Assembly: GCF_006937785.1 (NCBI RefSeq)
Contig: NZ_SJEE01000019.1
Coordinates: 1-64,000 of the forward strand
From: Pseudanabaena sp. UWO311
GTDB lineage: Bacteria; Cyanobacteriota; Cyanobacteriia; Pseudanabaenales; Pseudanabaenaceae
Reading direction: 5' to 3'
Length of the DNA stretch: 64,000 bases
Notes under the pieces: model-generated
Databases searched by the model: none
What the model was told of the DNA's origin: nothing
The model's input: only the letters and a program-made list of their open reading frames with translations
Translations under genes and position numbers: made by a program
Shown here: positions 17,861 to 26,894 of the stretch, piece after piece
How positions within the stretch are numbered: position 1 is the first letter of the stretch
Layout: each line of letters opens with the position of its first letter

Positions 17861-18958
17861 TAGATCGTCACCAGTTGCGATCGCCAATTCCTGTAAACGC
17901 TCTTGTTGATCCTTAGAAATACAGCTTTGAATTACTTCTTCGAGATCCCCCTCCAAAATCGGCGGCAAAGTAAAATTCTGCCCCAAACGATGCTCGGTTA
18001 AACGACTATCTTTATAGTTGTAAGTACGAATTTTTTCGGAGCGAGAACCTGTGCCAACCTGCGATCGGCGCATCGAGGTGATCTCTGCTTGTTGTTCACG
18101 CAACTTAATTTCATAGAGCTTAGCCCGCAAAATCTGCATCGCACGTTCTTTGTTTTGTAACTGCGATCGCTCTTCAGTACAAAAAATTCTAATCCCCGTC
18201 GGTTTGTGAAATAAATCGGCGGCAGTTTCTACCTTGTTGACGTTTTGACCACCAGCTCCGCCCGATCGCGCTGTTGACATTTCAATATCCTTGGGATCAA
18301 TATGAACCTCGACTTCATCAACCTCAGGCATAATCGCCACTGTTGCTGTTGAAGTATGCACCCGCCCCTGTGACTCTGTTGCAGGAACACGCTGCACCCG
18401 ATGCACTCCCGACTCAAATTTAAGTTTGCTGTAAACGCGATCTCCCTGAACTTCAATGATCGCTTCTTTAAAGCCACCCATTTCGGCAAGAGTCTCACTG
18501 ATCATTTTTACTCGCCAGCCTTGACGCTCGGCATAGCGCGTATATAGACGCACCAGATCTCCAGCCCAAATTCCTGCTTCATCACCACCCGTACCCGCAC
18601 GGATTTCCAACATGATGTTCTTATCATCATTAGGATCTTGGGGCAGTAGCAGGATTTGCAGCTTTGCTTCTAGTTCTGTTAGTTTCGCTGATAACTCCTC
18701 AACTTCTAAAGCCGCCATTTCCATCAGTTCGGGGTCATTCGACTCCTTCAAGATTTCTTGTGACTCTTTGTAATCTTGCTCAGCCTTACGAAAAGTCTCG
18801 TAGGTCAAAACTGTCTCTTCTAGAGAAGCACGCACCTTAGCAATGCGCTGAAACTCGCCATGATCGGTCGCCACGTCAGGGTCACCCATCCGACGAGTCA
18901 GTTCATTGAAGGTTTGTTCAACAGATTCGAGCTTTTTGATTAAGTAAACAGCAGGCAT
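17852..18958 (-). CDS. prfA: peptide chain release factor 1
   Basis: The 368-aa RF1 recognises UAA and UAG stop codons. The peptidyl-hydrolase loop [12 protein letters not shown] carries the GGQ motif, and the codon-recognition tripeptide PAT is seen in [13 protein letters not shown], which fits RF1 rather than RF2. The N-terminal coiled domain and total length are normal. It lies directly downstream of rpmE on the same strand, the usual cyanobacterial order, and ends in a hairpin terminator. Confidence 0.97.
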   Translation of the reverse strand: MPAVYLIKKLESVEQTFNELTRRMGDPDVATDHGEFQRIAKVRASLEETVLTYETFRKAEQDYKESQEILKESNDPELMEMAALEVEELSAKLTELEAKLQILLLPQDPNDDKNIMLEIRAGTGGDEAGIWAGDLVRLYTRYAERQGWRVKMISETLAEMGGFKEAIIEVQGDRVYSKLKFESGVHRVQRVPATESQGRVHTSTATVAIMPEVDEVEVHIDPKDIEMSTARSGGAGGQNVNKVETAADLFHKPTGIRIFCTEERSQLQNKERAMQILRAKLYEIKLREQQAEITSMRRSQVGTGSRSEKIRTYNYKDSRLTEHRLGQNFTLPPILEGDLEEVIQSCISKDQQERLQELAIATGDDLVS

Positions 18959-19030
18959 GGAATTTGAGTTACCGCAAAAGAAAATGAAAAATTAGCAAGC
19001 TAGAGGTCAATCTTAGACTTATCCCTTTGG

Positions 19031-19267
19031 CTAGACCTGATTTTCCACAGCAGCGTTTTCGTCAAACATACCGTACTTACGCAAGAAGCGTTCTACGCGA
19101 CCTTCGGTATCGATAATCTTTTGTGTGCCTGTGTAGAAGGGGTGATTGCCCGACCATACATCAACATTAATCTCAGGATGAGTAGAACCAATGGTTGCTA
19201 CCACTTCACCGTTGCAAATTACTTTTGCTTCGGGATACCACTTCGGGTGAATTCCAGCTTTAGGCAT
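19031..19267 (-). CDS. rpmE: 50S ribosomal protein L31
   Basis: The 78-aa protein starts MPKAGIHPKWYPEAKVICNG and has the conserved WSGNHPFYTGTQKIIDTEGRVERFLRKYG block. It lacks the CxxC zinc pair of some bacterial L31 proteins, as is usual in cyanobacteria and plastids. It precedes prfA by 72 bases on the same strand, consistent with co-transcription. Confidence 0.96.
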   Translation of the reverse strand: MPKAGIHPKWYPEAKVICNGEVVATIGSTHPEINVDVWSGNHPFYTGTQKIIDTEGRVERFLRKYGMFDENAAVENQV

Positions 19268-19333
19268 AGTCTTAGCTATAAAAAATCAAAAATTAAGCTT
19301 TTCTAGACTAGCATAGAATTATGCAATCTAAAA

Positions 19334-19362
19334 CAAGATGTAGAGCGAAGCTCTACATCTTG
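19334..19362. terminator. terminator downstream of the GNAT gene
   Basis: A 13-bp perfect stem with GAA triloop lies just past the minus-strand stop of the GNAT gene and before rpmE on the same strand. TTTTT follows on the plus side; the minus side ends in TTTT. Confidence 0.7.
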
Positions 19363-19366
19363 CTTT

Positions 19367-19885
<519 letters not shown>

Positions 19886-20000
19886 CTATTACAAATTCGT
19901 TACAGATATTCTAAACGCCTTTGTATTGTATCTGCTTTTGTTGAATTCAGGCGATCGCAAATACTAAAATGCTCTTGTTTATAGCTTTTGCTAGTCTTAC

Positions 20001-20100
20001 TACCCAAATACAAAATGGCGTAGCCATTTTGTATTTTTAAAACCTTTACTGGGTTTGGCTTTTAATTCACAAAAGTATCACGACACTTTTGTGAATTGAT
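20001..20100. repeat. MITE-like repeat, copy A
   Basis: About 100 bp closely similar to the element at 43476-43579. It starts with the same inner hairpin (arms ACAAAATGGC and GCCATTTTGT, loop GTA), then has AAAACC..GGGTTTGG and ends with the hairpin AATTCACAAAAGT..ACTTTTGTGAATT. The outermost ends are more degenerate than in the other copy. It lies in the 578-bp gap 19865-20442, which otherwise holds the hairpin at 20110-20172 and a leader with no recognised RNA. Confidence 0.8.
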
Positions 20101-20109
20101 ATTGCTGAG

Positions 20110-20172
20110 ACAGAAAACCTAAGATATTGGAGACGACGCTTCGCGTCGTCTCCAATATCTTAGGTTTTCTGT
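20110..20172. repeat. 30-bp perfect-stem hairpin
   Basis: Left arm 20110-20139 and right arm 20143-20172 are exact reverse complements around a TTC triloop (apex GC-TTC-GC). It lies about 270 bases upstream of the ACT gene and 250 bases from the start of the GNAT gene. It does not immediately follow a gene, so terminator function is not obvious. Confidence 0.9.
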
Positions 20173-20442
20173 AAGACTGGCAACAGATATAAATGCTAGG
20201 CATATCCAGTCTTGTCTCTATGTTGGTAGAATTATGCCAGCATTGCTGCATTTAATTAATCCCCCGAAATATTAGCTTTTATTTTTTTAATTTCTGAAAC
20301 AAGCAATGTTAAATTCGATCGCAATATTTCAAAGTTATAGTCATCCAATATCAGCAATTGCGCCTAAAACAATAGGTGCGGCAATATTTTTGGCTATATT
20401 CTGGATCATGAAATGCGATTGTGAGCGCTCAGGAGGTTGGCT

Positions 20443-21159
20443 ATGACGTTTGGGCTAAAAACCTCAACGGTCGAATTACTGAAACGCTTTAACATGAGCT
20501 TTCCTCAGTTTTACGAGCAATTTGTTAGTAGTGATATTCAACTGCAAAATCTACGTTTGGCTTATCAGCTCTATCAAACTAAGGAAGCAGTAATTGAGTT
20601 AAAGTCTGAAAGCAGCAAGAGTGTGCTGTATTTTGCCTATCGCAATCAGTCTTTTTTGCTAAGTGATATTTTTGGGGTACTAGCTGCCTATGGCTTGACG
20701 ATCCATAGTCTTAGCTTGTATGGGCAAATCCACACACCGATGTTGGTATTTATCAAGTTGGTAATTTCTCGCGGGGGGAAATCTCTGCCCCAGAAGACGG
20801 CGGAAAATGTGCGGAAGGCGATCAAGGAGACTCTGTTAGGTCGTTTTGAGGTTGAGGAAATGTTGGCGCTAGAGTTTAACCTTGATAGCGGGCTTAAGAA
20901 AGTAGAGACAAACTTTTATGTCGATCGCGTGTTTCATTTACCAGCATTGTTAGTAGAGGCAGATAGCCAACCTGGGTTGTTTTATAAAGTGATGAATGCG
21001 ATTTGGCAAGAAGATTTATTAGTAGTGAATGCCAATTTGCTGGTTTGGCGAGGACGCACAAGGTTGATTTTGTATCTGTTGGGGCCAAACGAAAATTTAA
21101 TTCCTGAGTATTTAGGAACAAAAATTGCGGAAAGCCTCAAGCAGCGGTTGTCTTATTAA
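20443..21159 (+). CDS. ACT-domain protein (GlnD-C-terminus-like), cyanobacterial
   Basis: The 238-aa protein appears to hold two ACT-type domains. The first is YFAYRNQSFLLSDIFGVLAAYG at residues about 65-115 and the second, HLPALLVEADSQPGLFYKVMN, starts near 165. This resembles the tandem ACT region of uridylyltransferase GlnD without its catalytic part. ACT domains bind amino acids, so a nitrogen- or amino-acid-sensing role is plausible but unproven. The start is ATG 20443, not the track TTG, because AGGAGG lies six bases before it. A shared terminator follows immediately. Confidence 0.7.
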   Translation: MTFGLKTSTVELLKRFNMSFPQFYEQFVSSDIQLQNLRLAYQLYQTKEAVIELKSESSKSVLYFAYRNQSFLLSDIFGVLAAYGLTIHSLSLYGQIHTPMLVFIKLVISRGGKSLPQKTAENVRKAIKETLLGRFEVEEMLALEFNLDSGLKKVETNFYVDRVFHLPALLVEADSQPGLFYKVMNAIWQEDLLVVNANLLVWRGRTRLILYLLGPNENLIPEYLGTKIAESLKQRLSY

Positions 21160-21192
21160 AAAAAGAGTGACGCTTTGCGTCACTCTTTTTTT
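21158..21192. terminator. bidirectional terminator between convergent ACT and SelO genes
   Basis: A 16-bp perfect stem with TTT triloop, A7 on the left and T7 on the right. It overlaps the stop codons of both genes. Confidence 0.9.
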
Positions 21193-22618
21193 AGTCTTTG
21201 AGTTGCGCGATCGCATCATATAGAGGCTGCCAATCATCATCAACGGTAATCCTCTCCCAGAGTTCTTCAATTTTAGGACGCAAGAAAATGATGGTGGGAT
21301 TAGCTTGTTTAAGTTGATGGGCAATGTTTTCCATTTCTGCGATCGGCTGACGGATTAGCAATTGATGGTAAACGACGCGCCATTTTTCTAATAGCGGCAA
21401 TTGCTCATCACTTAGTTGCCAATCATGTTCAGCAAAAATATTGTTTGTATCTTCGCGCCAATTAGTTTGGAAAGATTGGCGGAGCTTAACAAAAAACTGG
21501 TTATAGCCGATTGCTTGCACACCTGACAGCAATTCTAAAGTTGCCCCAATTAAATCCTCTGTTTCAGGCTCAGAGAGAGTGATAAACCCTAAACGCTTTA
21601 ACATCATTTCGCAATAGGCTTCGCGATAGAAGTCCTTAAACTTCTCTAGAGAAGAACGCATATCATCTTTGTCCATCACCATGCTGAGAGGATCTTGCAG
21701 CTTTTCGAGATTCCAATAGCAAGCGGCGGGTTGATTGGCGTAGCTATAGCGTCCTGCATAATCGAAGTACGCGGCAGTAAATCGCGGATCATAAGTAGGA
21801 ATAAAGGCAAAGGGCCCATAATCAAAGCTTTCACCAGTAATCGACATATTGTCTGTATTGAGAACTGCATGACAAAAACCTGCTGCCATCCATTGAGCGC
21901 AAAGATTAGCAACTCGTTCGACAAGTTCTAAATAAAATATGCCATCTTGGTTCTCTTTACCCCAAATATGTGGATAGTAAATTTGGAGAACATGATCTAG
22001 TAAGTTGCGGGTGAGATCGGCACGTCCAATCCAGCGTAGGCGCTCGAAAGTACCGAAGCGAATATGCGATCGCGAAAACCTCACCATTACTGACGATCTA
22101 GTTGGTGAAGGCTCATCTCCTCGCCATAGGTCTTCGCCTGTTTCAACGAGACTAAGACAGCGAGAAGTTGTCACGCCCATGCGATGCAGAGCCTCTGAAG
22201 CAATTATTTCGCGGACACCACCTTTGAGGGTGAGTCTACCATCTGCGGAGCGAGAGTAAGGAGTTCGTCCAGAGCCCTTTGTTCCAAAATCATAAAGTTC
22301 ATCATCGAGTCCACGTACTTGTCCATAGATAAAGCCCCGTCCGTCGCCGAGTTGAGGATTATATTCTCCAAACTGATAGCCATGATAACGCAGGGCTAGA
22401 AATGGGCGCACGGAACGAAAATGCCCGAAGGCTTCGATAAAGTCATCGTCGCTGACCTCTGAGGGGGCGAGTCCAATGGTCGGCAAAATATCGTCATTAC
22501 GCCAACGTAGTTTGTGCATCGGATATTCGGCAGCAGTAACGATGTCGTGATAGTCTGCTAAAGATTCGATCGCAGGTTCGTAGTTGAGATTAAGGAAAGG
22601 GTTGCTAGGGTGACTCAT
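21191..22618 (-). CDS. SelO (YdiU) family protein adenylyltransferase
   Basis: The 475-aa pseudokinase-fold enzyme belongs to the SelO/YdiU family, which transfers AMP to protein hydroxyls during redox stress. Motifs include YDFGTKGSGRTPYSR, GRLTLKGGVREIIASEALH, HAVLNTDNMSITGESFDYGP and YDPRFTAAYFDYAGRYSYANQP. The length is normal, and no selenocysteine or C-terminal Cys tail is seen. It is divergent from the pseudouridine synthase gene, with starts essentially back to back. It ends in the bidirectional terminator. Confidence 0.92.
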   Translation of the reverse strand: MSHPSNPFLNLNYEPAIESLADYHDIVTAAEYPMHKLRWRNDDILPTIGLAPSEVSDDDFIEAFGHFRSVRPFLALRYHGYQFGEYNPQLGDGRGFIYGQVRGLDDELYDFGTKGSGRTPYSRSADGRLTLKGGVREIIASEALHRMGVTTSRCLSLVETGEDLWRGDEPSPTRSSVMVRFSRSHIRFGTFERLRWIGRADLTRNLLDHVLQIYYPHIWGKENQDGIFYLELVERVANLCAQWMAAGFCHAVLNTDNMSITGESFDYGPFAFIPTYDPRFTAAYFDYAGRYSYANQPAACYWNLEKLQDPLSMVMDKDDMRSSLEKFKDFYREAYCEMMLKRLGFITLSEPETEDLIGATLELLSGVQAIGYNQFFVKLRQSFQTNWREDTNNIFAEHDWQLSDEQLPLLEKWRVVYHQLLIRQPIAEMENIAHQLKQANPTIIFLRPKIEELWERITVDDDWQPLYDAIAQLKD

Positions 22619-22639
22619 ATCGAAGAAGTAAGCAGCGAA

Positions 22640-24274
22640 ATGTTAAAGGCTTCTGCCATGATACTTGGTTCAGATCATGATCAAGATGCAACCTACTGGT
22701 ATGAGGGGCGTTGTCCCTATAGTGGTGAAGTATTGAGCTTACCAAGGACTCTGCAAGCTGAGGCGATCGCAAAAGATTTAATGCAAGAACTAGGGCGCAT
22801 TTATCCCCATGATGTAGAAGGCAAAATGTATGGGGTATTACTAGCAGAATCATTAACAGGGGAAAGAGTAGTTCTGAAAGCTTTTTCTGGTTTGCTAAAT
22901 GGAGAGAGTCAAATCCAAGGATGGGTTCCACCGATCGCAGGTCGAGAAAAAGTTGCTACCGAGGAATCCATTACTCTGAGCAAGTTAGCAACAATTAAAC
23001 AGGAACTAATTGAGTTAAGCGAAATTCCTGAAGGTTTAGAATATGAGAAAAGATCCCTAGAATATGAGTTGCAATTTCAAGCTTTATGCGATCGCCATCA
23101 GGTTTCCAAACAAGCAAGACAGCTAAAAAGAAATCTCAATGATTTAGAAGCAAAAGAGATAGAAAAATTAGATCGTGAAAGTCAATTAGAAAAGATGGCA
23201 AGACGCGATTTCAAACGCGATCGCGATCGTGTTTTGTTGCCATTAAAAGAAGCAGTTTCCTTAGCTGATGCAAAAATGCAAATCCTTAAAAAGCAACGCC
23301 GAGAGCTATCACGCACTTTACAAACACAGATGCATAGCGCTTATGTATTAACAAATTTCGCAGGAGAAACGCGATCGCTACGAGAATTAATTACGGAAGG
23401 AGCAATGCCTACGGGTATGGGAGATTGTTGTGCTCCCAAGTTGTTGCATTATGCAGCAACGAACCATCTCACACCTAAAGCTATGGCAGAATTCTGGTGG
23501 GGAAATCCTTCGGCTGATGGTTACAAAATTCAAGGTGAGTTTTATGGTGCATGTGTGGAGAGATGCCAACCTTTGATGGGATTTTTATTGTCAGGAAGAA
23601 GATCGCCCACAGCCCCTCATATATCTGCAAATCTTGCTCCGCAAGATTTGCAGATCATCTATGAAGATGAGCATCTAATTGCGATCGCCAAACCCGCAGG
23701 ACTTCTTTCTGTGCCTGGGAGGTACTTGGATACTCAAGACAGCGTTCTCAGTAGGTTACGTCAATCTCTAGGCGCAGATATACCTATTTATCCAGTGCAT
23801 CGCCTCGATCGCCAGACCTCAGGGATTTTATTGTTTGTGCGTGATTTAGAATCTCTTCGCAGTTTAAACCATCAATTTGCACAAAGACAAATTCACAAAA
23901 TATATGAGGCTTTACTCTCTGGAAAGATAGAGCATGAGCATGGAGAGATTGATTTACCATTGTGGGGTAATCCCGAAAATCGTCCTTTTCAACAGGTGGA
24001 TTTTGACCGTGGCAAGCCTAGTGTGACTAAATTTCGCCTGTTAGAAAATAAAGATAATTATCCGCGCATAGAATTTGTTCCATTAACTGGCAGAACGCAT
24101 CAATTGCGGGTTCACTCCGCCGATCCGCGAGGATTAGGCACGACAATTTTAGGTGATCGCCTTTATGGTTGTGATGCTGCAACTGATCGATTGCATCTTC
24201 ATGCTCGCGAGATAACTTTCATACATCCGCGATCGCAAGAGCTAATTCATTTACAAATTCCTGTCCCCTTTTAA
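22640..24274 (+). CDS. RluA family RNA pseudouridine synthase with long N-terminal domain
   Basis: The C-terminal third (from about residue 345) is an RluA-type pseudouridine synthase: IIYEDEHLIAIAKPAGLLSVPG, catalytic Asp in PVHRLDRQTSGILLF, and the late GRTHQLRVH motif. The first 340 residues form a separate region with a central charged coiled coil (about 130-230), seen in a subset of large cyanobacterial and gamma-proteobacterial RluA proteins. The track GTG at 22610 would overlap the SelO start, so ATG 22640 is preferred. The RNA target is unknown. A palindromic repeat encodes the linker between the two parts. Confidence 0.85.
   Translation: MLKASAMILGSDHDQDATYWYEGRCPYSGEVLSLPRTLQAEAIAKDLMQELGRIYPHDVEGKMYGVLLAESLTGERVVLKAFSGLLNGESQIQGWVPPIAGREKVATEESITLSKLATIKQELIELSEIPEGLEYEKRSLEYELQFQALCDRHQVSKQARQLKRNLNDLEAKEIEKLDRESQLEKMARRDFKRDRDRVLLPLKEAVSLADAKMQILKKQRRELSRTLQTQMHSAYVLTNFAGETRSLRELITEGAMPTGMGDCCAPKLLHYAATNHLTPKAMAEFWWGNPSADGYKIQGEFYGACVERCQPLMGFLLSGRRSPTAPHISANLAPQDLQIIYEDEHLIAIAKPAGLLSVPGRYLDTQDSVLSRLRQSLGADIPIYPVHRLDRQTSGILLFVRDLESLRSLNHQFAQRQIHKIYEALLSGKIEHEHGEIDLPLWGNPENRPFQQVDFDRGKPSVTKFRLLENKDNYPRIEFVPLTGRTHQLRVHSADPRGLGTTILGDRLYGCDAATDRLHLHAREITFIHPRSQELIHLQIPVPF
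23623..23655. repeat. GC-NNN-GC hairpin inside the pseudouridine synthase CDS
   Basis: A 15-bp perfect stem (ATCTGCAAATCTTGC and complement) with TCC triloop, of the same class as the intergenic hairpins. It is translated as SANLAPQDLQI, exactly at the junction between the N-terminal region and the catalytic domain. Confidence 0.85.
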
Positions 24275-24307
24275 GCAAATTGAGATCGCAAATATCTTTA
24301 TACCAAG

Positions 24308-24726
24308 CTAAAAATAGTGCTCCAAAAAATCCTTAGCTGTCATAATCTGAATATTTTGATATTCTCGCAAAACTAACAAATCTTGATCGCCTGTAATAAA
24401 ATAATGACTTCAGCATTAGCTGCGATCGCTGTAGCCAAAACAATTGCATCATCTGGATCTCGAAGCTCTGAAACTATCAATTCCTCAATCGGGTATAAGC
24501 TTATAGAATCATAGACAAGGTTTATTGCGGAGACAATTGTTAACTGTAAAGCTGCTAATTTTGACTGGATTTTCTTCTAGTTAAATGTATTCTCTAATTC
24601 ATTTAACAATTTTTGAGAGGAAGCGATTTCTATTTGTCCCCGTTCATGTAATAAGACAATCTCATCGGGTATACCGCCCCAGATGATTGCTGACACCCAA
24701 ACATTTGTATCTAAAACTACTATCGT
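24308..24726 (-). pseudogene. PIN-domain toxin (VapC-like), decayed
   Basis: Reading the minus strand from 24726 gives IVVLDTNVWVSAIIWGG (PIN strand with the first Asp), then ELRDPDDAIVLATAI, and after a frameshift ITGDQDLLVLREYQNIQIMT and a TAG at 24308-24310. Three lesions are visible: the start position reads ACG where ATG would overlap the antitoxin stop, an in-frame TAG follows the ELENTFN segment, and a one-base frameshift precedes ITGDQD. PIN toxins are RNases. This one cannot be made intact. Confidence 0.85.
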
Positions 24727-24980
24727 CTAACTGCTTTTTTACGTACTTCCTTCACAATTTCGCAAATCTCTTCATTAGAGAGAGGATTTGGATCAGTACC
24801 AAGCAGTTGTCTTTTTTCTCTCAGTTCTTGCCAACCTGATTTAGGAGCTTTCCTGAATGTAATTGTATCTTTACCTGTAATAACCAAATACTGTTCACCA
24901 TTAGAGAACTGTTCACGAATCTCCAGTGGAAGTTGTAAGTTTCCTTCTGGAGTTAGATTAATAGTTATTGTTTTTTGCAT
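24720..24980 (-). CDS. AbrB/MazE-type antitoxin of the decayed PIN module
   Basis: The 86-aa protein starts with a swapped-hairpin AbrB DNA-binding domain (TITINLTPEGNLQLPLEIRE, then QYLVITGKDTITFRK) and ends in a basic helix (EIVKEVRKKAVRR) that would hold the toxin. Its stop overlaps the old toxin start, the usual coupling in VapBC modules. It is intact while its toxin is broken, the expected order of decay. It may still repress its own promoter. Confidence 0.85.
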   Translation of the reverse strand: MQKTITINLTPEGNLQLPLEIREQFSNGEQYLVITGKDTITFRKAPKSGWQELREKRQLLGTDPNPLSNEEICEIVKEVRKKAVRR

Positions 24981-25113
24981 TGTATTTACCTAGTTTTCGT
25001 GTTTAATTACTTAATATTGCGTGAAAGTAATTCTTGCAATGGCAAAAATATAGTGCTTTAAGGCTGGCTGTGCTTTTAGTATAGCAAATGCACCACCTCA
25101 GAATAATTGATTC

Positions 25114-25152
25114 CAGAATATTGCGGCAGGCTTAGTCTGCCGCAATATTCTG
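25114..25152. terminator. hairpin after the TPR gene
   Basis: A 16-bp perfect stem with a 7-nt loop lies 17 bases beyond the minus-strand stop of the TPR gene. Confidence 0.7.
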
Positions 25153-25168
25153 TTGAGATATCTATAAG

Positions 25169-26113
25169 CTAGCGAGCTAGTAATTTACCTAGATGTTGAT
25201 GTGCTTCTACCCAATCAGGAACAAGCTCGATCGCAGATTGGAAACAGGCGATCGCTTCATCGATTTTGCCGATGTTATTTAAGAGAATACCGAGATTAAA
25301 GTAAGGTTGAGCAAAATTTGGATCAACATCGAGCGCTTCTTTGTAAGCAATGATTGCATCTTTAATCTGATCTTTATGGATGAAAGCACTTCCCAAATTA
25401 CAATGAGCATCAGCATAGGCAGGATCGATTTGAATTGCCTGCTGGAAGCAAGCGATCGCATTATCTAGACAATCATTGGGCATAGATTTCCCATCAGCAC
25501 TTAGAGAGTTAAACTTAAACATCCATGCCACCCCAAGAGCATTGTAGTCCTTACTTTGCAGCAGTTCAGAATTATGAGCATCGGCACGTTCATAAATCGA
25601 CTGCACCGCTTCAGGATCGTTTTGGCGCAAATATACTAACGCGATCGCCCGATATCCTTCAGCATAATCGGGATTTGTGGCGATCGCTCTTTCATAACTA
25701 GCTAGTGCTTCTGCGATTTTGCCGCGCTCTTTAAGGCTATCCCCCAATTTGCAGTGATATTCCGCTAGAAATCGATCGGGGTGAAATTCAAGTGCTTTTT
25801 GAAAATGAGTAATTGCTAGCTCAGCCCATCCCATCTGTTGATAGACATTGCCTAGGCCTAACTGGGCTTCCAACAATTTGGGATCGATCTGTACGGCGTG
25901 ACTAAAACTGGCGATCGCATCCATCGCATTTCCTTGCTGTTGATTAATTATCCCAATGCGTTCATGTGCTGGAGCAAATTCTGGGTTGATCGCTAAAGCC
26001 CGTTGATAATTTTTTAGCGCGAGGGGAATATTGTCAGAGTTTCGATAGCGATCGCCAAATTGTAGATATGTCTCTGGGGATTCAACAGTTGATGGATGGA
26101 TAACATCATTCAT
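25169..26113 (-). CDS. TPR-repeat protein
   Basis: The 314-aa soluble protein consists almost wholly of tetratricopeptide repeats, about seven units. Examples are ALKNYQRALAINPEFAPAHE, HFQKALEFHPDRFLAEYHCK, DAIIAYKEALDVDPNFAQPY and AIACFQSAIELVPDWVEAHQ. No signal peptide or catalytic domain is present, so it is a protein-interaction scaffold of unknown partner. It is monocistronic with its own terminator and is divergent from the M23 peptidase gene. Confidence 0.88.
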   Translation of the reverse strand: MNDVIHPSTVESPETYLQFGDRYRNSDNIPLALKNYQRALAINPEFAPAHERIGIINQQQGNAMDAIASFSHAVQIDPKLLEAQLGLGNVYQQMGWAELAITHFQKALEFHPDRFLAEYHCKLGDSLKERGKIAEALASYERAIATNPDYAEGYRAIALVYLRQNDPEAVQSIYERADAHNSELLQSKDYNALGVAWMFKFNSLSADGKSMPNDCLDNAIACFQQAIQIDPAYADAHCNLGSAFIHKDQIKDAIIAYKEALDVDPNFAQPYFNLGILLNNIGKIDEAIACFQSAIELVPDWVEAHQHLGKLLAR

Positions 26114-26252
26114 GGCGATTAAAGTCGGCTATAGTATTTGGATTTCTGATACAGTGCTTGGCACTAAGACAAAAATCTCATACCATAATTCCCCAAAACA
26201 TTGCTGCAATTTCAGCCAAATTTATAAAAATTGGTACGTCTGATTTAATTTC

Positions 26253-26894
26253 ATGAAAAGATCGATCTTGGTTGCGACGTTATTACATATTTCGTTAGCA
26301 CCAGCTTATGGTCAAATCTGTAAGAACGGTTACTCTAATCAGACGTTAGAGGAAGTTGCTCCTGTCCAGCGACTCGGGACTGCTCGTAGCGAGAGAGAAC
26401 TAAAATTACATTGGCTTCAGCCAGCTAATTATACAGAAATCTTCCCTTTTATAGGCAAATCTTATCAACTATCCGAACATGAGGGTATTGACTTCATTAA
26501 TACTAATCAGTCAATTACTCAAGTTTCAGTGCGCTCGGTTGCAGACGGCAAAGTTGTTTATATTCGTTGTGGCTGTCCTCAATCTAGTCCATTTGGCTTT
26601 AATGAGAAATTGCACAACTGTGGAGGAGGTTGGGGGAATCATATTGTACTCTTGCATCCTAATGGATTATTTACAAGGTATGCTCACCTTTATCCTGATA
26701 CCATTCAAGTTCAGGTTGAACAAAAAGTTCGTCGTGGGGAAGAGCTAGCAAAAATGGGAAACTCAGGTCGGAGTGATACGAGGCATCTTCATTTTGAATT
26801 GGGTGTTGCGATTAAATTCAATTCTTGTGAACCAGCGAAATCTTTTGTATACGTTTACAATCCAGCAGTAGTGTTTCTAAATGGCGATCGCTAA
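26253..26894 (+). CDS. M23 family metallopeptidase (LytM-like), secreted
   Basis: The 213-aa protein has a signal peptide (MKRSILVATLLHISLAPAYG) and a LytM/M23 domain. The zinc ligands lie in HEGIDF and HLHFELG, with the conserved YAHL and MGNSGRSDTRH blocks between. Such enzymes cut peptidoglycan cross-bridges or act as amidase activators. An insertion with two extra Cys pairs (IRCGCPQ, HNCGGGWGN) could form disulfides in the periplasm. Its 3' end overlaps the next gene by 14 bases, which suggests a joint envelope role. Confidence 0.87.
   Translation: MKRSILVATLLHISLAPAYGQICKNGYSNQTLEEVAPVQRLGTARSERELKLHWLQPANYTEIFPFIGKSYQLSEHEGIDFINTNQSITQVSVRSVADGKVVYIRCGCPQSSPFGFNEKLHNCGGGWGNHIVLLHPNGLFTRYAHLYPDTIQVQVEQKVRRGEELAKMGNSGRSDTRHLHFELGVAIKFNSCEPAKSFVYVYNPAVVFLNGDR

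Noticed and set aside
20173-20442. Riboswitch or leader RNA upstream of the ACT-domain gene
   Set aside because: The leader is long, but I could not match it to any glutamine, glycine or other known riboswitch pattern.
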